A stretch of 64,000 nt of DNA from Cellulomonas fimi ATCC 484 (lineage in GTDB: Bacteria > Actinomycetota > Actinomycetes > Actinomycetales > Cellulomonadaceae). Of this stretch, positions 43,568 to 51,926 are shown piece by piece. Position numbers and translations under genes: made by a program. A model generated the notes under the pieces. The model was not told where the DNA came from and did no database searches. It was given only the letters and a program-made list of their open reading frames with translations. The stretch covers positions 2,480,001 to 2,544,000 of the forward strand of contig NC_015514.1 of the NCBI RefSeq assembly GCF_000212695.1, read 5' to 3'. Within the stretch, counting starts at the first letter, position 1. Every line of letters starts with the position of its first letter.

Positions 43568-45229
43568 TCAGCTCGCGTCGTCCTGCAGCCACACGGTGGT
43601 CTCGCCCGGCAGCGCAGCCCCCTCGAGGGGTGCGCTCGCGACGACCACGCGTCCGGGCGGCAGCGGCACCGGCGCGGTGCCGAAGTTCGTCACCGACGTC
43701 CACCCGCCGGGCCGCGCGAACGCGACGACGGTCGGCGTGCGGGTGACCCACTCGAGCGTCTCACCGGACTGCAGGTCCCGCCGCGCGGCGAGCGCACGCC
43801 GGTAGAGCCGCAGCGTGGAGGCGTCGTCCGCCTCCTGGCCCTCGACGGCGAGCGGCCGGAACCGGTCCGGCAGCGGCAGGTGCGCCCGGCGGTCGCCGAA
43901 GCCGAGCGTCGGCCCGTCGGCGGTCCACGGCAGCGGCACCCGGCACCCGTCGCGGCCCTTCTGCGCACCACGCGAGCGCAGGAAGGTCGGGTCCTGCAGG
44001 ACGTCGTCCGGCAGGTCCGCGACCTCGGGCAGGCCGAGCTCCTCGCCCTGGTAGAGGTAGGCGGAGCCCGGCAGCGCGAGCGTCAGCAGGGTGGCGGCCC
44101 GCGCGCGGCGCAGGCCCTGCTCGACGTCGGGCCGGGGGTCCGTGCCGTCGCTCTTCAGCCACGCGACGAGGTCGGTCCCCGTCGGCAGCGCGTACCGCGT
44201 CGCGTGCCGGACGACGTCGTGGTTGGACAGCACCCACGTCGACGACGCGCCCGACTCGAGCGCGAGCGCGAGGTTGCCGTCGATGATCGACGCGAACGCC
44301 TCGGCGTCCCACTCCGCCTCGAGGAGGTCGAAGTTGAACGCCTGGCCCAGCCCCTCGGGCGACGCGTAGCGCGAGCGGCGGTGCGCGGGCACCCAGGCCT
44401 CCGCGACCGCGGTGCGCGGCGGGTCGTACTCGTCGAACACCTGGCGCCACTCGCGGTAGATGTCGTGCACCTCGTCGCGGTCCTGCAGCGGGTGCGCGCC
44501 GCCCCAGGTGTCGGCGTCGAGGTCGGCCTGGCTCGGCAGCGGCTCGGCGAGGTCCTTGGCGAGCGCGTGCGCGACGTCGATGCGGAAGCCGTCGACGCCG
44601 CGGTCCGCCCAGAACCGCAGGGTCGTGAGGAAGTCCGCGCGCACCTGCTCGTCCGCCCAGTTGAGGTCGGGCTGCTCGGGCGCGAACAGGTGCAGGTACC
44701 ACTCGCCGTCGCCGACGGGCTCCCACGCGGGGCCACCGAAGGTCGAGGTCCAGTCGCTGGGCGGCAGCTCGCCGTCCGCTCCCCGGCCACGGCGGAAGAC
44801 GTACCGCTCGCGCGCCCGCGACCCGGGTGGCGACGCGAGCGCCTCGCGGAACCACGCGTGCCGGTTCGACGTGTGGTTGGGCACGATGTCCACGACGAGG
44901 CGGATGCCCGCGGCGTGCAGCGCGGCCCGCATCTCGTCGAACTGCGCGAGGGTGCCGATGCGGGGGTCGACGTCGCGGTAGTCGTCGACGTCGTAGCCGC
45001 CGTCCGCGAGCGCCGACGGGTAGAACGGGCTGAGCCAGACGGCGTCCACGCCGAGGTCGCGCAGGTACCCGACGCGCGAGGTGATGCCGGGCAGGTCGCC
45101 GATGCCGTCGCCGTTCGAGTCGGCGAAGCTCCGCGGGTAGATCTGGTAGACGACGGCCTGCCGCCACCACGTCGCGTCCTGCCCCGTCGAGCCGACCGAG
45201 GTGCTCCCGAGCACCGACACACGCTCCAC
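43568..45229 (-). CDS. GH13 alpha-glucosidase (oligo-1,6/alpha-1,4 type)
   Basis: This cytosolic hydrolase releases glucose from imported malto- or isomalto-oligosaccharides. The 553-residue product has the GH13 conserved regions: DIVPNHTSNRHAWF, GFRIDVAHAL with nucleophile D218, AEAWVP with acid/base E277 and VLSNHDVVRH with the third Asp. It has no signal peptide. GTG 45229 follows AGGGGGAG. It is first in the operon and divergent from the ROK regulator across a palindromic operator. The exact linkage specificity is not readable by eye. Confidence 0.93.
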   Translation of the reverse strand: MERVSVLGSTSVGSTGQDATWWRQAVVYQIYPRSFADSNGDGIGDLPGITSRVGYLRDLGVDAVWLSPFYPSALADGGYDVDDYRDVDPRIGTLAQFDEMRAALHAAGIRLVVDIVPNHTSNRHAWFREALASPPGSRARERYVFRRGRGADGELPPSDWTSTFGGPAWEPVGDGEWYLHLFAPEQPDLNWADEQVRADFLTTLRFWADRGVDGFRIDVAHALAKDLAEPLPSQADLDADTWGGAHPLQDRDEVHDIYREWRQVFDEYDPPRTAVAEAWVPAHRRSRYASPEGLGQAFNFDLLEAEWDAEAFASIIDGNLALALESGASSTWVLSNHDVVRHATRYALPTGTDLVAWLKSDGTDPRPDVEQGLRRARAATLLTLALPGSAYLYQGEELGLPEVADLPDDVLQDPTFLRSRGAQKGRDGCRVPLPWTADGPTLGFGDRRAHLPLPDRFRPLAVEGQEADDASTLRLYRRALAARRDLQSGETLEWVTRTPTVVAFARPGGWTSVTNFGTAPVPLPPGRVVVASAPLEGAALPGETTVWLQDDAS

Positions 45230-45256
45230 GCCAACTCCCCCTGATTTGATCCGGGC

Positions 45257-45268
45257 CCTAAATTTAGG
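45257..45268. promoter_or_regulatory. Predicted ROK-repressor operator (12-bp perfect palindrome)
   Basis: CCTAAATTTAGG is a perfect, AT-rich palindrome in the 84-bp gap between the divergent GH13 operon and ROK gene. A TAGAGT box at 45278-45283 for the ROK gene lies 10 nt away. Such AT-rich dyads are usual for ROK repressors. Confidence 0.65.
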
Positions 45269-45313
45269 TCTCGGCACTAGAGTCGCGCCATCGGCGGAGG
45301 AGGTCAAGAGGCG

Positions 45314-46564
45314 ATGGGCAACCCGGTCACGACACGGCAGCTGCGGGCGGTGAGCACGCGACTCGTCCTGGACCACGTGTGGGACGTCGACGAGGTCACC
45401 GGGTCGGCGCTCATCGACGCGACCGGGCTGTCGCGCGCGACCGTGCACGACGTGTGCGACGAGCTCATCGACCAGGGCTGGGTCGTCGAGCTCGAGAGCC
45501 TGCGCACCGGCAGCGACCGGAGCAAGGGACGCCCCGCCCGCCGGTACGCGTTCGACGCCCGGGCGGGCGTGGTCGTCGGTGTCGACGCCGGTCAGCACCG
45601 GGTCAGCGCCGTCGCCGCCGACCTGCGGGGCGCGACGCTCGCACGGACCGAGCTTCCCGTCGGGCCGGACGACGCCACCCCCGAGCGCCGCCTCGCACTC
45701 GTCGAGCAGGCCGCGCTCGTCGCGCTCGACGGCGCCGGCACCTCGCCCCGTCAGGTCCTCGCGGTGTCCGTGGGCGTGCCCGCCCCGGTGGATCGCGAGG
45801 GCCGCACCTCGTTCCAGGACAACCCGTTCTGGGCCCTGATGAACCCGGACCTCGCGACCCGGCTGCACGACCGCCACAGATGGGCGACGCTCGTCGACAA
45901 CGACGCCAACCTCGCCGCCGTGGCCGAGCAGTGGCGCGGGCACGGCCGGGACGTCCGCAGCCACGTCACGCTGCTCGCCGGCGAGCGGTTCGGGGCGGGG
46001 GTCGTCGACGACGGCCGGCTGCTGCGCGGCGCGCACGGCGGCGTGGGCGAGATGCGCTACCTCGACTTCGTGGAGGGCGTCGGGTCCGCGACGGGCGTCG
46101 CCGCGCTCGTGCGGGACGACGCACGCGCGCAGCTGCGGCGCCTCGACGGCCGCGCGGGGTCCTCGCTGCAGGACGTGGACCCGGCCCGCCTCGACGCGGA
46201 GCAGGTCTTCGCGGCCGCGGCCGCCGCGGACCCGCTCGCCGTCAGCGTCGTCGAGCACGCGGCCGCGCTGCTCGCCCGCGTCGTCGCGACCTTCGCGAGC
46301 ATCTACGACCCGCAGCGGGTGATCGTCGCGGGCGCGGTCGCGGCCTCGTGCGAGCCGCTGCTCGAGCTGGTGCGCCAGGAGCTCGACCGGTACGTGGACC
46401 CGCCGGGGATCGAGGTGCTCGCCTCCGCGCTCGGCGGCGACGTCGTGACCGTCGGCGCCGTCAAGCGCGCGCTCGACCACGTGCGGGAGCACGCGCTCGA
46501 CATCGCGCCTGCCACGCTGCGTCGGCAGCCCGAGGTTCCCGACTGGATACCCCCGGGGGTATAG
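45314..46564 (+). CDS. ROK-family transcriptional regulator
   Basis: The 416-residue product has an N-terminal winged HTH (GSALIDATGLSRATVHDVCD, ELIDQGWVVELES) and a ROK sugar-kinase fold (VVGVDAGQHRVSAVAADLRG, DNDANLAAVAEQW). The zinc motif CxCGxxGC and the preceding GH of GELGH are absent (GGVGEMRYLDFVEGVG), so the kinase fold is regulatory. It is divergent from the GH13/ABC operon and probably represses it until sugar binds. The last codons contain the operator of the downstream persulfide module. Confidence 0.92.
   Translation: MGNPVTTRQLRAVSTRLVLDHVWDVDEVTGSALIDATGLSRATVHDVCDELIDQGWVVELESLRTGSDRSKGRPARRYAFDARAGVVVGVDAGQHRVSAVAADLRGATLARTELPVGPDDATPERRLALVEQAALVALDGAGTSPRQVLAVSVGVPAPVDREGRTSFQDNPFWALMNPDLATRLHDRHRWATLVDNDANLAAVAEQWRGHGRDVRSHVTLLAGERFGAGVVDDGRLLRGAHGGVGEMRYLDFVEGVGSATGVAALVRDDARAQLRRLDGRAGSSLQDVDPARLDAEQVFAAAAAADPLAVSVVEHAAALLARVVATFASIYDPQRVIVAGAVAASCEPLLELVRQELDRYVDPPGIEVLASALGGDVVTVGAVKRALDHVREHALDIAPATLRRQPEVPDWIPPGV
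46547..46562. promoter_or_regulatory. CsoR/CstR-type operator (16-bp perfect palindrome)
   Basis: ATACCCCCGGGGGTAT is a perfect palindrome with the C-tract/G-tract form known for CsoR-family operators. It overlaps the -10 box of the next gene, so a bound repressor would block RNA polymerase. Confidence 0.75.
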
Positions 46565-46565
46565 T
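46560..46565 (+). promoter_or_regulatory. -10 box (TATAGT) of the CoA-disulfide reductase promoter
   Basis: TATAGT ends 6 nt before ATG 46572, with no ribosome site between, and overlaps the 16-bp palindrome. A leaderless transcript is predicted. Confidence 0.6.
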
Positions 46566-46571
46566 GGCGCC

Positions 46572-48296
46572 ATGCCGACCCCCTCCTCCGCGACCAGCAC
46601 GCCGTCCCGCCGGATCGTCGTCGTCGGCGGCGTCGCCGGCGGCATGAGCGCCGCCGCCCGGGCGCGACGGCTCGACGAGGACGCCTCGATCGTCGTGCTC
46701 GAGCAGTCGCCGTACGTGTCGTTCGCGAACTGCGGGCTGCCGTACCACCTGTCCGGCGAGATCGAGCGCCGCGACGACCTGCTCCTGCACACCCCCGAGT
46801 CCCTCGCGGCGAGCCTCGCGCTCGACGTCCGCACCCGCAGCCGGGTCACGACGATCGACCGGCAGGCCCGCACGGTCACCGTCGCGAGCACCGACGGCGA
46901 GTACGACCTCCCGTACGACGCGCTGCTGCTGGCGCCCGGCGCGGTCGCGGTGCGGCCGCCCGTCGACGGCCTCGACCACCCCGCGGTGCACACGCTGCGC
47001 ACCATCCCGGACCTCGACGCGCTCGTGGCGCGGCTCGCCATGCGCCCGCAGGACGCCCCGGGCCGCGCCGTCGTCGTCGGGGCCGGGTTCATCGGGCTCG
47101 AGGCCGTCGAGGCGCTCACCGCGCGCGGCCTCCAGGTCGACCTCGTCGAGCTCGCCGACCACGTGCTCCCGCCGCTCGACCCCGAGCTCGCGCCGCTGCT
47201 CGCCGACGAGCTGCGTTCCCACGGCGTCGGCCTGCACCTCGGCACGTCGGCGCGCGACGTCGCACCCGCGGACGACGGGACGGCGCTCGTCACCCTCTCC
47301 GACGGGACCCGCCTGGCCGCCGACGTGGTCGTGGTCACCGTGGGCGTCCGCCCCGCGAGCGACCTCGCGCGCGCCGCCGGACTCGCCCTCGGACCCACCG
47401 GCGCGATCCGCGTCGACCACGACCAGCGCACCTCCGACCCGCACGTCTTCGCGGTCGGCGACGCCGTCGAGGTCACGCACGCCGTCACGGCCCGGACCGG
47501 GCCCGTCCCGCTGGCGGGACCGGCGAACCGGCAGGGCCGGCGGGCCGCCGACGCGATGGTCGGTCGACGGACCACGCCGCAGGCACCCGTGCTGGGCACG
47601 GCGATCGTCCGGGTGTTCGGGCTCACCGCCGCCGTCACGGGCGCGAGCCAGGCCGCGCTCGTGCAGGCGGCGATCCCGCACGAGGTCGTCCGCCTGCACG
47701 GCGGCCACCACGCGGGCTACTTCCCGGGTGCCGAGCAGGTGCACCTCGTCGCGAGCTTCGCGCCCGACGGGCGGCTGCTGGGCGCGCAGGCCGTCGGCCG
47801 CGAGGGCGTCGACAAGCGGATCGACGTGCTCGCGACCGCGCTGCGCGCCGGCATGACCGCGGACGACCTCGCCGAGCTCGAGCTCGCGTACGCCCCGCCC
47901 TACGGCTCCGCGAAGGACCCCGTCAACATGCTCGGGTTCGTCGCGCAGAACGTCCTCGACGGCACCCTGCCGCAGTGGCACGCGCCCGACGCCGACGCGG
48001 TCCTCGCCTCCAGCCTCGTCCTCGACGTGCGCTCGCGTGCGGAGTTCGACCGCGGACACCTCGACGGGGCGCTCAACGTGCCCCACACCGAGCTGCGCGC
48101 GCGCCTCGACGAGGTCCGGGCCGCCGCGGACGGCCGCCCCGTCGCGGTGCACTGCGCGAGCGGCGTGCGGTCCTACCTCGCGACGCGCGTCCTGCTGCAG
48201 TCCGGGACGGACGCCCGCAACCTGTCCGGCGGCTGGCTCACGCTGGCCGCCGTGCGTCCGGACCTCGTCCGCGTCCCGGCGACCGCCGGGGCGTGA
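46572..48296 (+). CDS. CoA-disulfide reductase fused to rhodanese (persulfide reductase type)
   Basis: The 574-residue flavoprotein handles CoA persulfide/disulfide using NAD(P)H. The FAD motif is VVVGGVAGGMSAAARAR. The catalytic cysteine C54 lies in SFANCGLPYH. The NAD motif is VVVGAGFIGLEAVEAL. The CoADR C-terminal region ends LAYAPPYGSAKDPVNMLGF. A rhodanese domain follows (about 475-570) with cysteine C528 in VHCASGVRSY. Such CoADR-Rhd fusions link sulfur-transfer and polysulfide reduction. It is preceded by a CsoR/CstR-type operator and followed by a Cys-rich peptide and a CstR-like regulator. Confidence 0.92.
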   Translation: MPTPSSATSTPSRRIVVVGGVAGGMSAAARARRLDEDASIVVLEQSPYVSFANCGLPYHLSGEIERRDDLLLHTPESLAASLALDVRTRSRVTTIDRQARTVTVASTDGEYDLPYDALLLAPGAVAVRPPVDGLDHPAVHTLRTIPDLDALVARLAMRPQDAPGRAVVVGAGFIGLEAVEALTARGLQVDLVELADHVLPPLDPELAPLLADELRSHGVGLHLGTSARDVAPADDGTALVTLSDGTRLAADVVVVTVGVRPASDLARAAGLALGPTGAIRVDHDQRTSDPHVFAVGDAVEVTHAVTARTGPVPLAGPANRQGRRAADAMVGRRTTPQAPVLGTAIVRVFGLTAAVTGASQAALVQAAIPHEVVRLHGGHHAGYFPGAEQVHLVASFAPDGRLLGAQAVGREGVDKRIDVLATALRAGMTADDLAELELAYAPPYGSAKDPVNMLGFVAQNVLDGTLPQWHAPDADAVLASSLVLDVRSRAEFDRGHLDGALNVPHTELRARLDEVRAAADGRPVAVHCASGVRSYLATRVLLQSGTDARNLSGGWLTLAAVRPDLVRVPATAGA

Positions 48297-48370
48297 GGGC
48301 GCCCGTGCCGCACCTGCCCCGTCCCACCGTCTCGACGCGATCCGCCACCCACCCCTGAAGGAGAACCCTC

Positions 48371-48487
48371 ATGTGCAGTCCCGCCCGCTGCCGCCGTTGC
48401 GGCAAGGTCACCTGGACCGGCTGCGGCATGCACGTCGACGCCGTCCTGGCCGACGTGCCCGAGAGCGACCGGTGCACCTGCCGCTGA
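48371..48487 (+). CDS. 38-residue cysteine-rich peptide
   Basis: ATG 48371 has an AAGGAG ribosome site 8 nt upstream. The product has six cysteines in 38 residues (positions 2, 7, 10, 18, 35, 37) plus H21, arranged C-x4-C-x2-C-x7-C...C-x-C, like a small metal site or sulfur carrier. Its strong ribosome site and Cys pattern make it a credible gene although many gene finders would skip it. It lies between the CoADR-rhodanese and CstR-like genes on the same strand. Its function is unknown; a zinc or sulfur-binding role is inferred. Confidence 0.75.
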   Translation: MCSPARCRRCGKVTWTGCGMHVDAVLADVPESDRCTCR

Positions 48488-48569
48488 CCCGCCGGTGCGA
48501 CGGCGAGCGGGCAGCCGCTCGCCGTCGCACCCGTCCCGCGACCCGACCCGCCACCACCAGGAGGACGCC

Positions 48570-48842
48570 GTGCAGCTCGACCCCGACGCGATGACCAAGG
48601 TCGGCAACCGGCTCAAGCGGGCCCAGGGCCAGCTGGCCGCCGTCGTCCGCATGGTCGACGAGGGAGCAGCCTGCGAGGACGTCGTCACGCAGCTGGCCGC
48701 CGTCTCCAAGGCGCTCGACCGCGCCGGCTTCGCGATCATCGCGACCGGCATGAAGCAGTGCCTGACGCAGCCCGCGACGCCTGACGAGGAGCCGACGCTC
48801 GACGTCGAGAAGCTCGAGAAGCTGTTCCTGTCGCTCGCCTGA
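48570..48842 (+). CDS. CsoR/RcnR-family repressor, CstR-like (persulfide sensor)
   Basis: The 90-residue all-helical DUF156 repressor includes LKRAQGQLAAVVRMVDEGAA and CEDVVTQLAAVSKALDRAGF. Two cysteines, C35 and C64, have the 29-residue spacing of the CsoR/CstR pair. The copper-ligand His four residues before the second Cys is Gly60 here, so copper CsoR chemistry is unlikely and the thiol-only CstR type is favoured. GTG 48570 follows AGGAGG. The operator at 46547 suggests autoregulation of the whole module. Confidence 0.88.
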   Translation: MQLDPDAMTKVGNRLKRAQGQLAAVVRMVDEGAACEDVVTQLAAVSKALDRAGFAIIATGMKQCLTQPATPDEEPTLDVEKLEKLFLSLA

Positions 48843-48860
48843 GCCCGCGGCGGCGACCGG

Positions 48861-49112
48861 TCAGGCGTCGCCCTGCGGGCTCGTCGCGTCCGTGCCGTGC
48901 TTCGTCAGCTCGGCGAGGAACGCGTGGCACCGCTGCGCACGCTCCGAGTCCTCGCGCATCACCTGCTCGAAGAACGCCGCGATCTCCTCCTTGCCCGCGT
49001 TGCGGGCGTCGCGCACGTACTGGCCGTAGTCGTGCCCGGCCTTCAGGGAGTGGTACTGCACCGAGATCAGGTCGTACGTGACGTCGTCGAAGCCCGTCTC
49101 ACCTGTTGCCAT
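48861..49112 (-). CDS. Small ferritin-like helical protein (83 aa)
   Basis: The product has two long helices with DDVTYDLISVQYHSLKAGHD, YGQYVRDARNAGKEEIAAFF and EQVMREDSERAQRCHAFLAEL. The Y-x-L-x-S-V-x-Y-H and E-x-x-R-x-x-x-C-H positions resemble a half ferritin-like bundle seen in small actinobacterial stress proteins. ATG 49112 has AGGAGAG as ribosome site. Metal binding is inferred. It converges with the persulfide-module repressor. Confidence 0.65.
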   Translation of the reverse strand: MATGETGFDDVTYDLISVQYHSLKAGHDYGQYVRDARNAGKEEIAAFFEQVMREDSERAQRCHAFLAELTKHGTDATSPQGDA

Positions 49113-49251
49113 GACGCTCTCCTGGGGGTGCGCGCCGACCCCGTCCGAGGCCGCGCGTCGCGTGGCGGCCTCCTCCTCGACCGCTGCCCACGCTAGTGCG
49201 CGGCCCGGCCGCCGCAAGCGGGCCCGGGAGCCCGCTGCCGCTCCCCCGGGC

Positions 49252-49629
49252 TCAGCTGCGGGGCACGAGACGGAGCGTCACGTCGACGACCTCGGGACCG
49301 ACGACGGTGCCGACGATCCGAGGGCCGTACCGGTCGTACTTCGCGTGGTAGGCGGCGTCGAGGTCGGCGTGCACGCCCGGGTCCGCGGACTCGAACGTCA
49401 CCTCGCGCTCCACCCCGCCCGCGCGCAGCCGCCCGACGCCTGCGGCCCGTGCGCGCCGGAACCACCCGTTGTCCGGGCCGTACGCGGAGCGGACGTACAC
49501 GTCGTCGCCGGACCGCACCGCCCAGATGGTCACGGCCGGGCGCACGCTGCCGTCCGGGCGGTACGAGGTGACCTCCACCTCGTCGGCCGCGCCGATGCGG
49601 TCGAGCTCCTCGGTGGTCCACGTCGTCAT
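49252..49629 (-). CDS. DUF2255 family protein
   Basis: This 125-residue protein has a split-barrel-like pattern: TTEELDRIGAADEVEVTSYRPDG, PAVTIWAVRSGDDVYVRSAYGP, NGWFRRARAAGVGRLRAGGV and EVTFE. Similar proteins are related to F420/FMN-binding nitroreductase-type barrels. The substrate is unknown. ATG 49629 has a GAGGA ribosome site. Confidence 0.8.
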   Translation of the reverse strand: MTTWTTEELDRIGAADEVEVTSYRPDGSVRPAVTIWAVRSGDDVYVRSAYGPDNGWFRRARAAGVGRLRAGGVEREVTFESADPGVHADLDAAYHAKYDRYGPRIVGTVVGPEVVDVTLRLVPRS

Positions 49630-49779
49630 GCGTCCTCCTCGGTCCCGAAGGGGCGTCCGGCGCCGGGCTGCGCCAGGAGGTGCCACCCCCGTCGTGCCAG
49701 AACCGTGCAGGACGCTCGCCGCTTCCCGCGGGGCAGGACGTCACGCACGGACGGCGCGGCGCAGCGGCACCGCGCCCGG

Positions 49780-50001
49780 TCAGCCGCCCGTCGCGAACGG
49801 GCAGCCCGCGCAGCCGACGGGTCGCACCGGCGCCGGGGCGCACGTCGAGCACCCGCCGGCCGGCCGCACGACCAGCCCTACCGCGGCGGCGTGGTCGAGT
49901 GCGGCCGTGACGACGTCGAGCGACAGACCGAGCCGCGCGGCGACGACGGCCGGGCGCAGGCCGCGGTCCGTCTCGCGCAGCACGTCCGCGAACGTGCTCA
50001 C
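49780..50001 (-). CDS. feoC: FeoC-like transcriptional/assembly factor
   Basis: The 73-residue product has a winged-helix-like first half (VSTFADVLRETDRGLRPAVV, AARLGLSLDVVTAALDHAA) and a cysteine-rich end with GGCSTCAPAP and VGCAGCPFA (CxxC...CxxC). This is the FeoC pattern proposed to sense iron or oxygen through an Fe-S cluster. GTG 50001 overlaps the FeoB stop by 4 bp, completing a feoABC operon. Confidence 0.8.
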   Translation of the reverse strand: MSTFADVLRETDRGLRPAVVAARLGLSLDVVTAALDHAAAVGLVVRPAGGCSTCAPAPVRPVGCAGCPFATGG

Positions 50002-51926
50002 AGCAGGCGCCCGACCTGGAAGACGGTGACGGCCAGCGCCCACGCCAGCACGAGCTGCACGCCGACGGCACCGGCCGTCCACCCGCGGCCCAGCAGGCGC
50101 GCCTGCTCGGCGAGCGTCGCGACGCACGGGGTGTAGGCGAGCACGAACACGAGGAACGCGAGCGCGGCCGGGCCCGGGGCGCCGCCCGACGTGCGCTCGA
50201 ACGTCTCCTGCAGCCGGCTGCCCAGGTCGCCCGGCGCCGACGGGTCCGCCGGCTCGTCGACCGCGAACGTCTGCGCGAGGGAGCCGACGACGACCTCCTT
50301 GGCGACGAACCCCGTCATCAGCGCGGACGACGCGTGCCAGTCCCCGAACCCGGCCGGGGCCAGCACGGGCGCGATCGCGTCGGCGACCCGGCCGTACACG
50401 CTGTCCTCGACCGGGACGTCGGCGACGGCGTGGCCCGGGACCGCCGGAACCGCGGTGAGCACCCACACGACCGACAGCGTCCCGACGATGACGGTGCCCG
50501 CCTTCGTCACGAACGCCCGGACCCGCACGGTCGTCGAGGTGGCGATCGCGCCGACCCGCGGGCGCTGGTACGCGGGCAGCGCGAGCACGAACGGCTCGCG
50601 CTCCAGGTCGCGGAACGCCGTGCGCCGCAGCACGGCCCCGACGCCGACGACCAGCAGCGTGGACAGGACGTACATACCGAGGACGACGGTGCCCGCGTGC
50701 CGCGGGAAGAACACCGACGCGAGCACCAGGTACACGGTGAGGCGCGCGGTGCACGAGGTCAGCGGCACGAGCAGGCCCGTGAGCAGCCGCTGCCGGGCGT
50801 GCGGCAGGACGCGCGTGGCCGACAGCGCGGGCAGGTTGCACCCGAAGCCGACGACGAGCGGCAGCACCGCGCGCCCGTCGAGGCCCACGGCCCGCATGGC
50901 CTTGTCCGCGACGAACGCGGCACGCGCGAGGTACCCGGAGTCCTCCAGGAGCGCGACGGCCACGAACACGAGCGCCATGAGCGGCACGAACGACGCGACC
51001 GTCGCGACGCCCGCGAGCACGCCGTCGAGCAGGAAGCCCGTGAGCCAGGCCGGTGCGGCGGCGAGCGCGACCCGCAGCGCGCCACCGAGCCACCCGTTCA
51101 CCGCGGTGTCGACGCCGTCCATGAGCGGGACGGCCGCGACGGTGACGAGCTCGAACACCGCCCACATGACGGCGAGCAGCACGGGCAGGCCGACCCACGG
51201 GCGCAGCAGCACCTCGTCCGCACGGTCCGACCACGTGCGCGGCGTCACCGCGGGCGGCCCGTCGAGGCCCGCGCGGGCGGTGACGTCCTGGACCCACCCG
51301 AACAGCGCCTGCGCGTCCGCGACGGGGTCGCCCCCGTCCGCCCCCGCCGCCGCATCCAGGCCGCCCGCGTCCAGGAGGCGGGGCGACGCGAGCCCGTCGC
51401 GCACGGCACCGGCGAGCAGGTCCAGCCCGTCCCCCGTGCGCGGGTCGACGCCGACGACCGGCACGCCGAGCGCGGCGGACAGGGCCACCGGGTCCACGTG
51501 CACGCCGCGCGCCGCGGCGACGTCGCGCAGCGTGAGCGCCACGACGGCGGGAAGCCCCGCGCGCGCGACCTGGCCGAGCAGGTACAGCGAGCGGACGACG
51601 GCCGTGGCGTCGACGAGCACGACGGCGAGCGCGATCCCGCCGCCCGCGAGCGCGTCGGCCGTGACCTGCTCGTCGGGCGTGCGCGCGACGAGCGAGTAGG
51701 CGCCCGGCAGGTCCAGGACGGTGGCGTCGGCCGCTCGCCAGGTGCCGGACGCGAGCTCGACGGTCGTGCCCGGGGCGTTGACGACGTGCTGCCGGGCGCC
51801 GGTGACGCGGTTGAACAGCGTCGACTTGCCGACGTTCGGGCTGCCGACGAGCCCGACCGTGGCGTGCTGCTCGGCGCCCTGCTCGGCGACGGCGGTGGCA
51901 GCGGGGGCGGTGTCGTGGCAGGTCAT
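49998..51926 (-). CDS. feoB: Ferrous iron transporter FeoB
   Basis: FeoB takes up Fe2+ through the inner membrane with an N-terminal G domain. The 642-residue product has G1 GSPNVGKS (28-35), the G2 region NAPGTTVE and G3 DLPG (72-75), then about ten membrane helices with Gate-type motifs GFGCNLPALSATRVL and PLTSCTARLTVY. The G4 motif, normally NxxD, reads TLRD (132-135), so base recognition may be altered. ATG 51926 overlaps the FeoA stop, and feoC overlaps its own stop. Confidence 0.95.
   Translation of the reverse strand: MTCHDTAPAATAVAEQGAEQHATVGLVGSPNVGKSTLFNRVTGARQHVVNAPGTTVELASGTWRAADATVLDLPGAYSLVARTPDEQVTADALAGGGIALAVVLVDATAVVRSLYLLGQVARAGLPAVVALTLRDVAAARGVHVDPVALSAALGVPVVGVDPRTGDGLDLLAGAVRDGLASPRLLDAGGLDAAAGADGGDPVADAQALFGWVQDVTARAGLDGPPAVTPRTWSDRADEVLLRPWVGLPVLLAVMWAVFELVTVAAVPLMDGVDTAVNGWLGGALRVALAAAPAWLTGFLLDGVLAGVATVASFVPLMALVFVAVALLEDSGYLARAAFVADKAMRAVGLDGRAVLPLVVGFGCNLPALSATRVLPHARQRLLTGLLVPLTSCTARLTVYLVLASVFFPRHAGTVVLGMYVLSTLLVVGVGAVLRRTAFRDLEREPFVLALPAYQRPRVGAIATSTTVRVRAFVTKAGTVIVGTLSVVWVLTAVPAVPGHAVADVPVEDSVYGRVADAIAPVLAPAGFGDWHASSALMTGFVAKEVVVGSLAQTFAVDEPADPSAPGDLGSRLQETFERTSGGAPGPAALAFLVFVLAYTPCVATLAEQARLLGRGWTAGAVGVQLVLAWALAVTVFQVGRLL

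Noticed and set aside
43568..47638. 1356-aa minus-strand open frame covering the GH13 gene and beyond
   Set aside because: Only the part from GTG 45229 encodes the GH13 protein. The upstream two kilobases are antisense to the ROK and CoADR genes.
48570..48842. Copper-sensing CsoR
   Set aside because: The His ligand position is Gly and the neighbours are sulfur-transfer proteins with no copper transporter, so a CstR-like call fits better.
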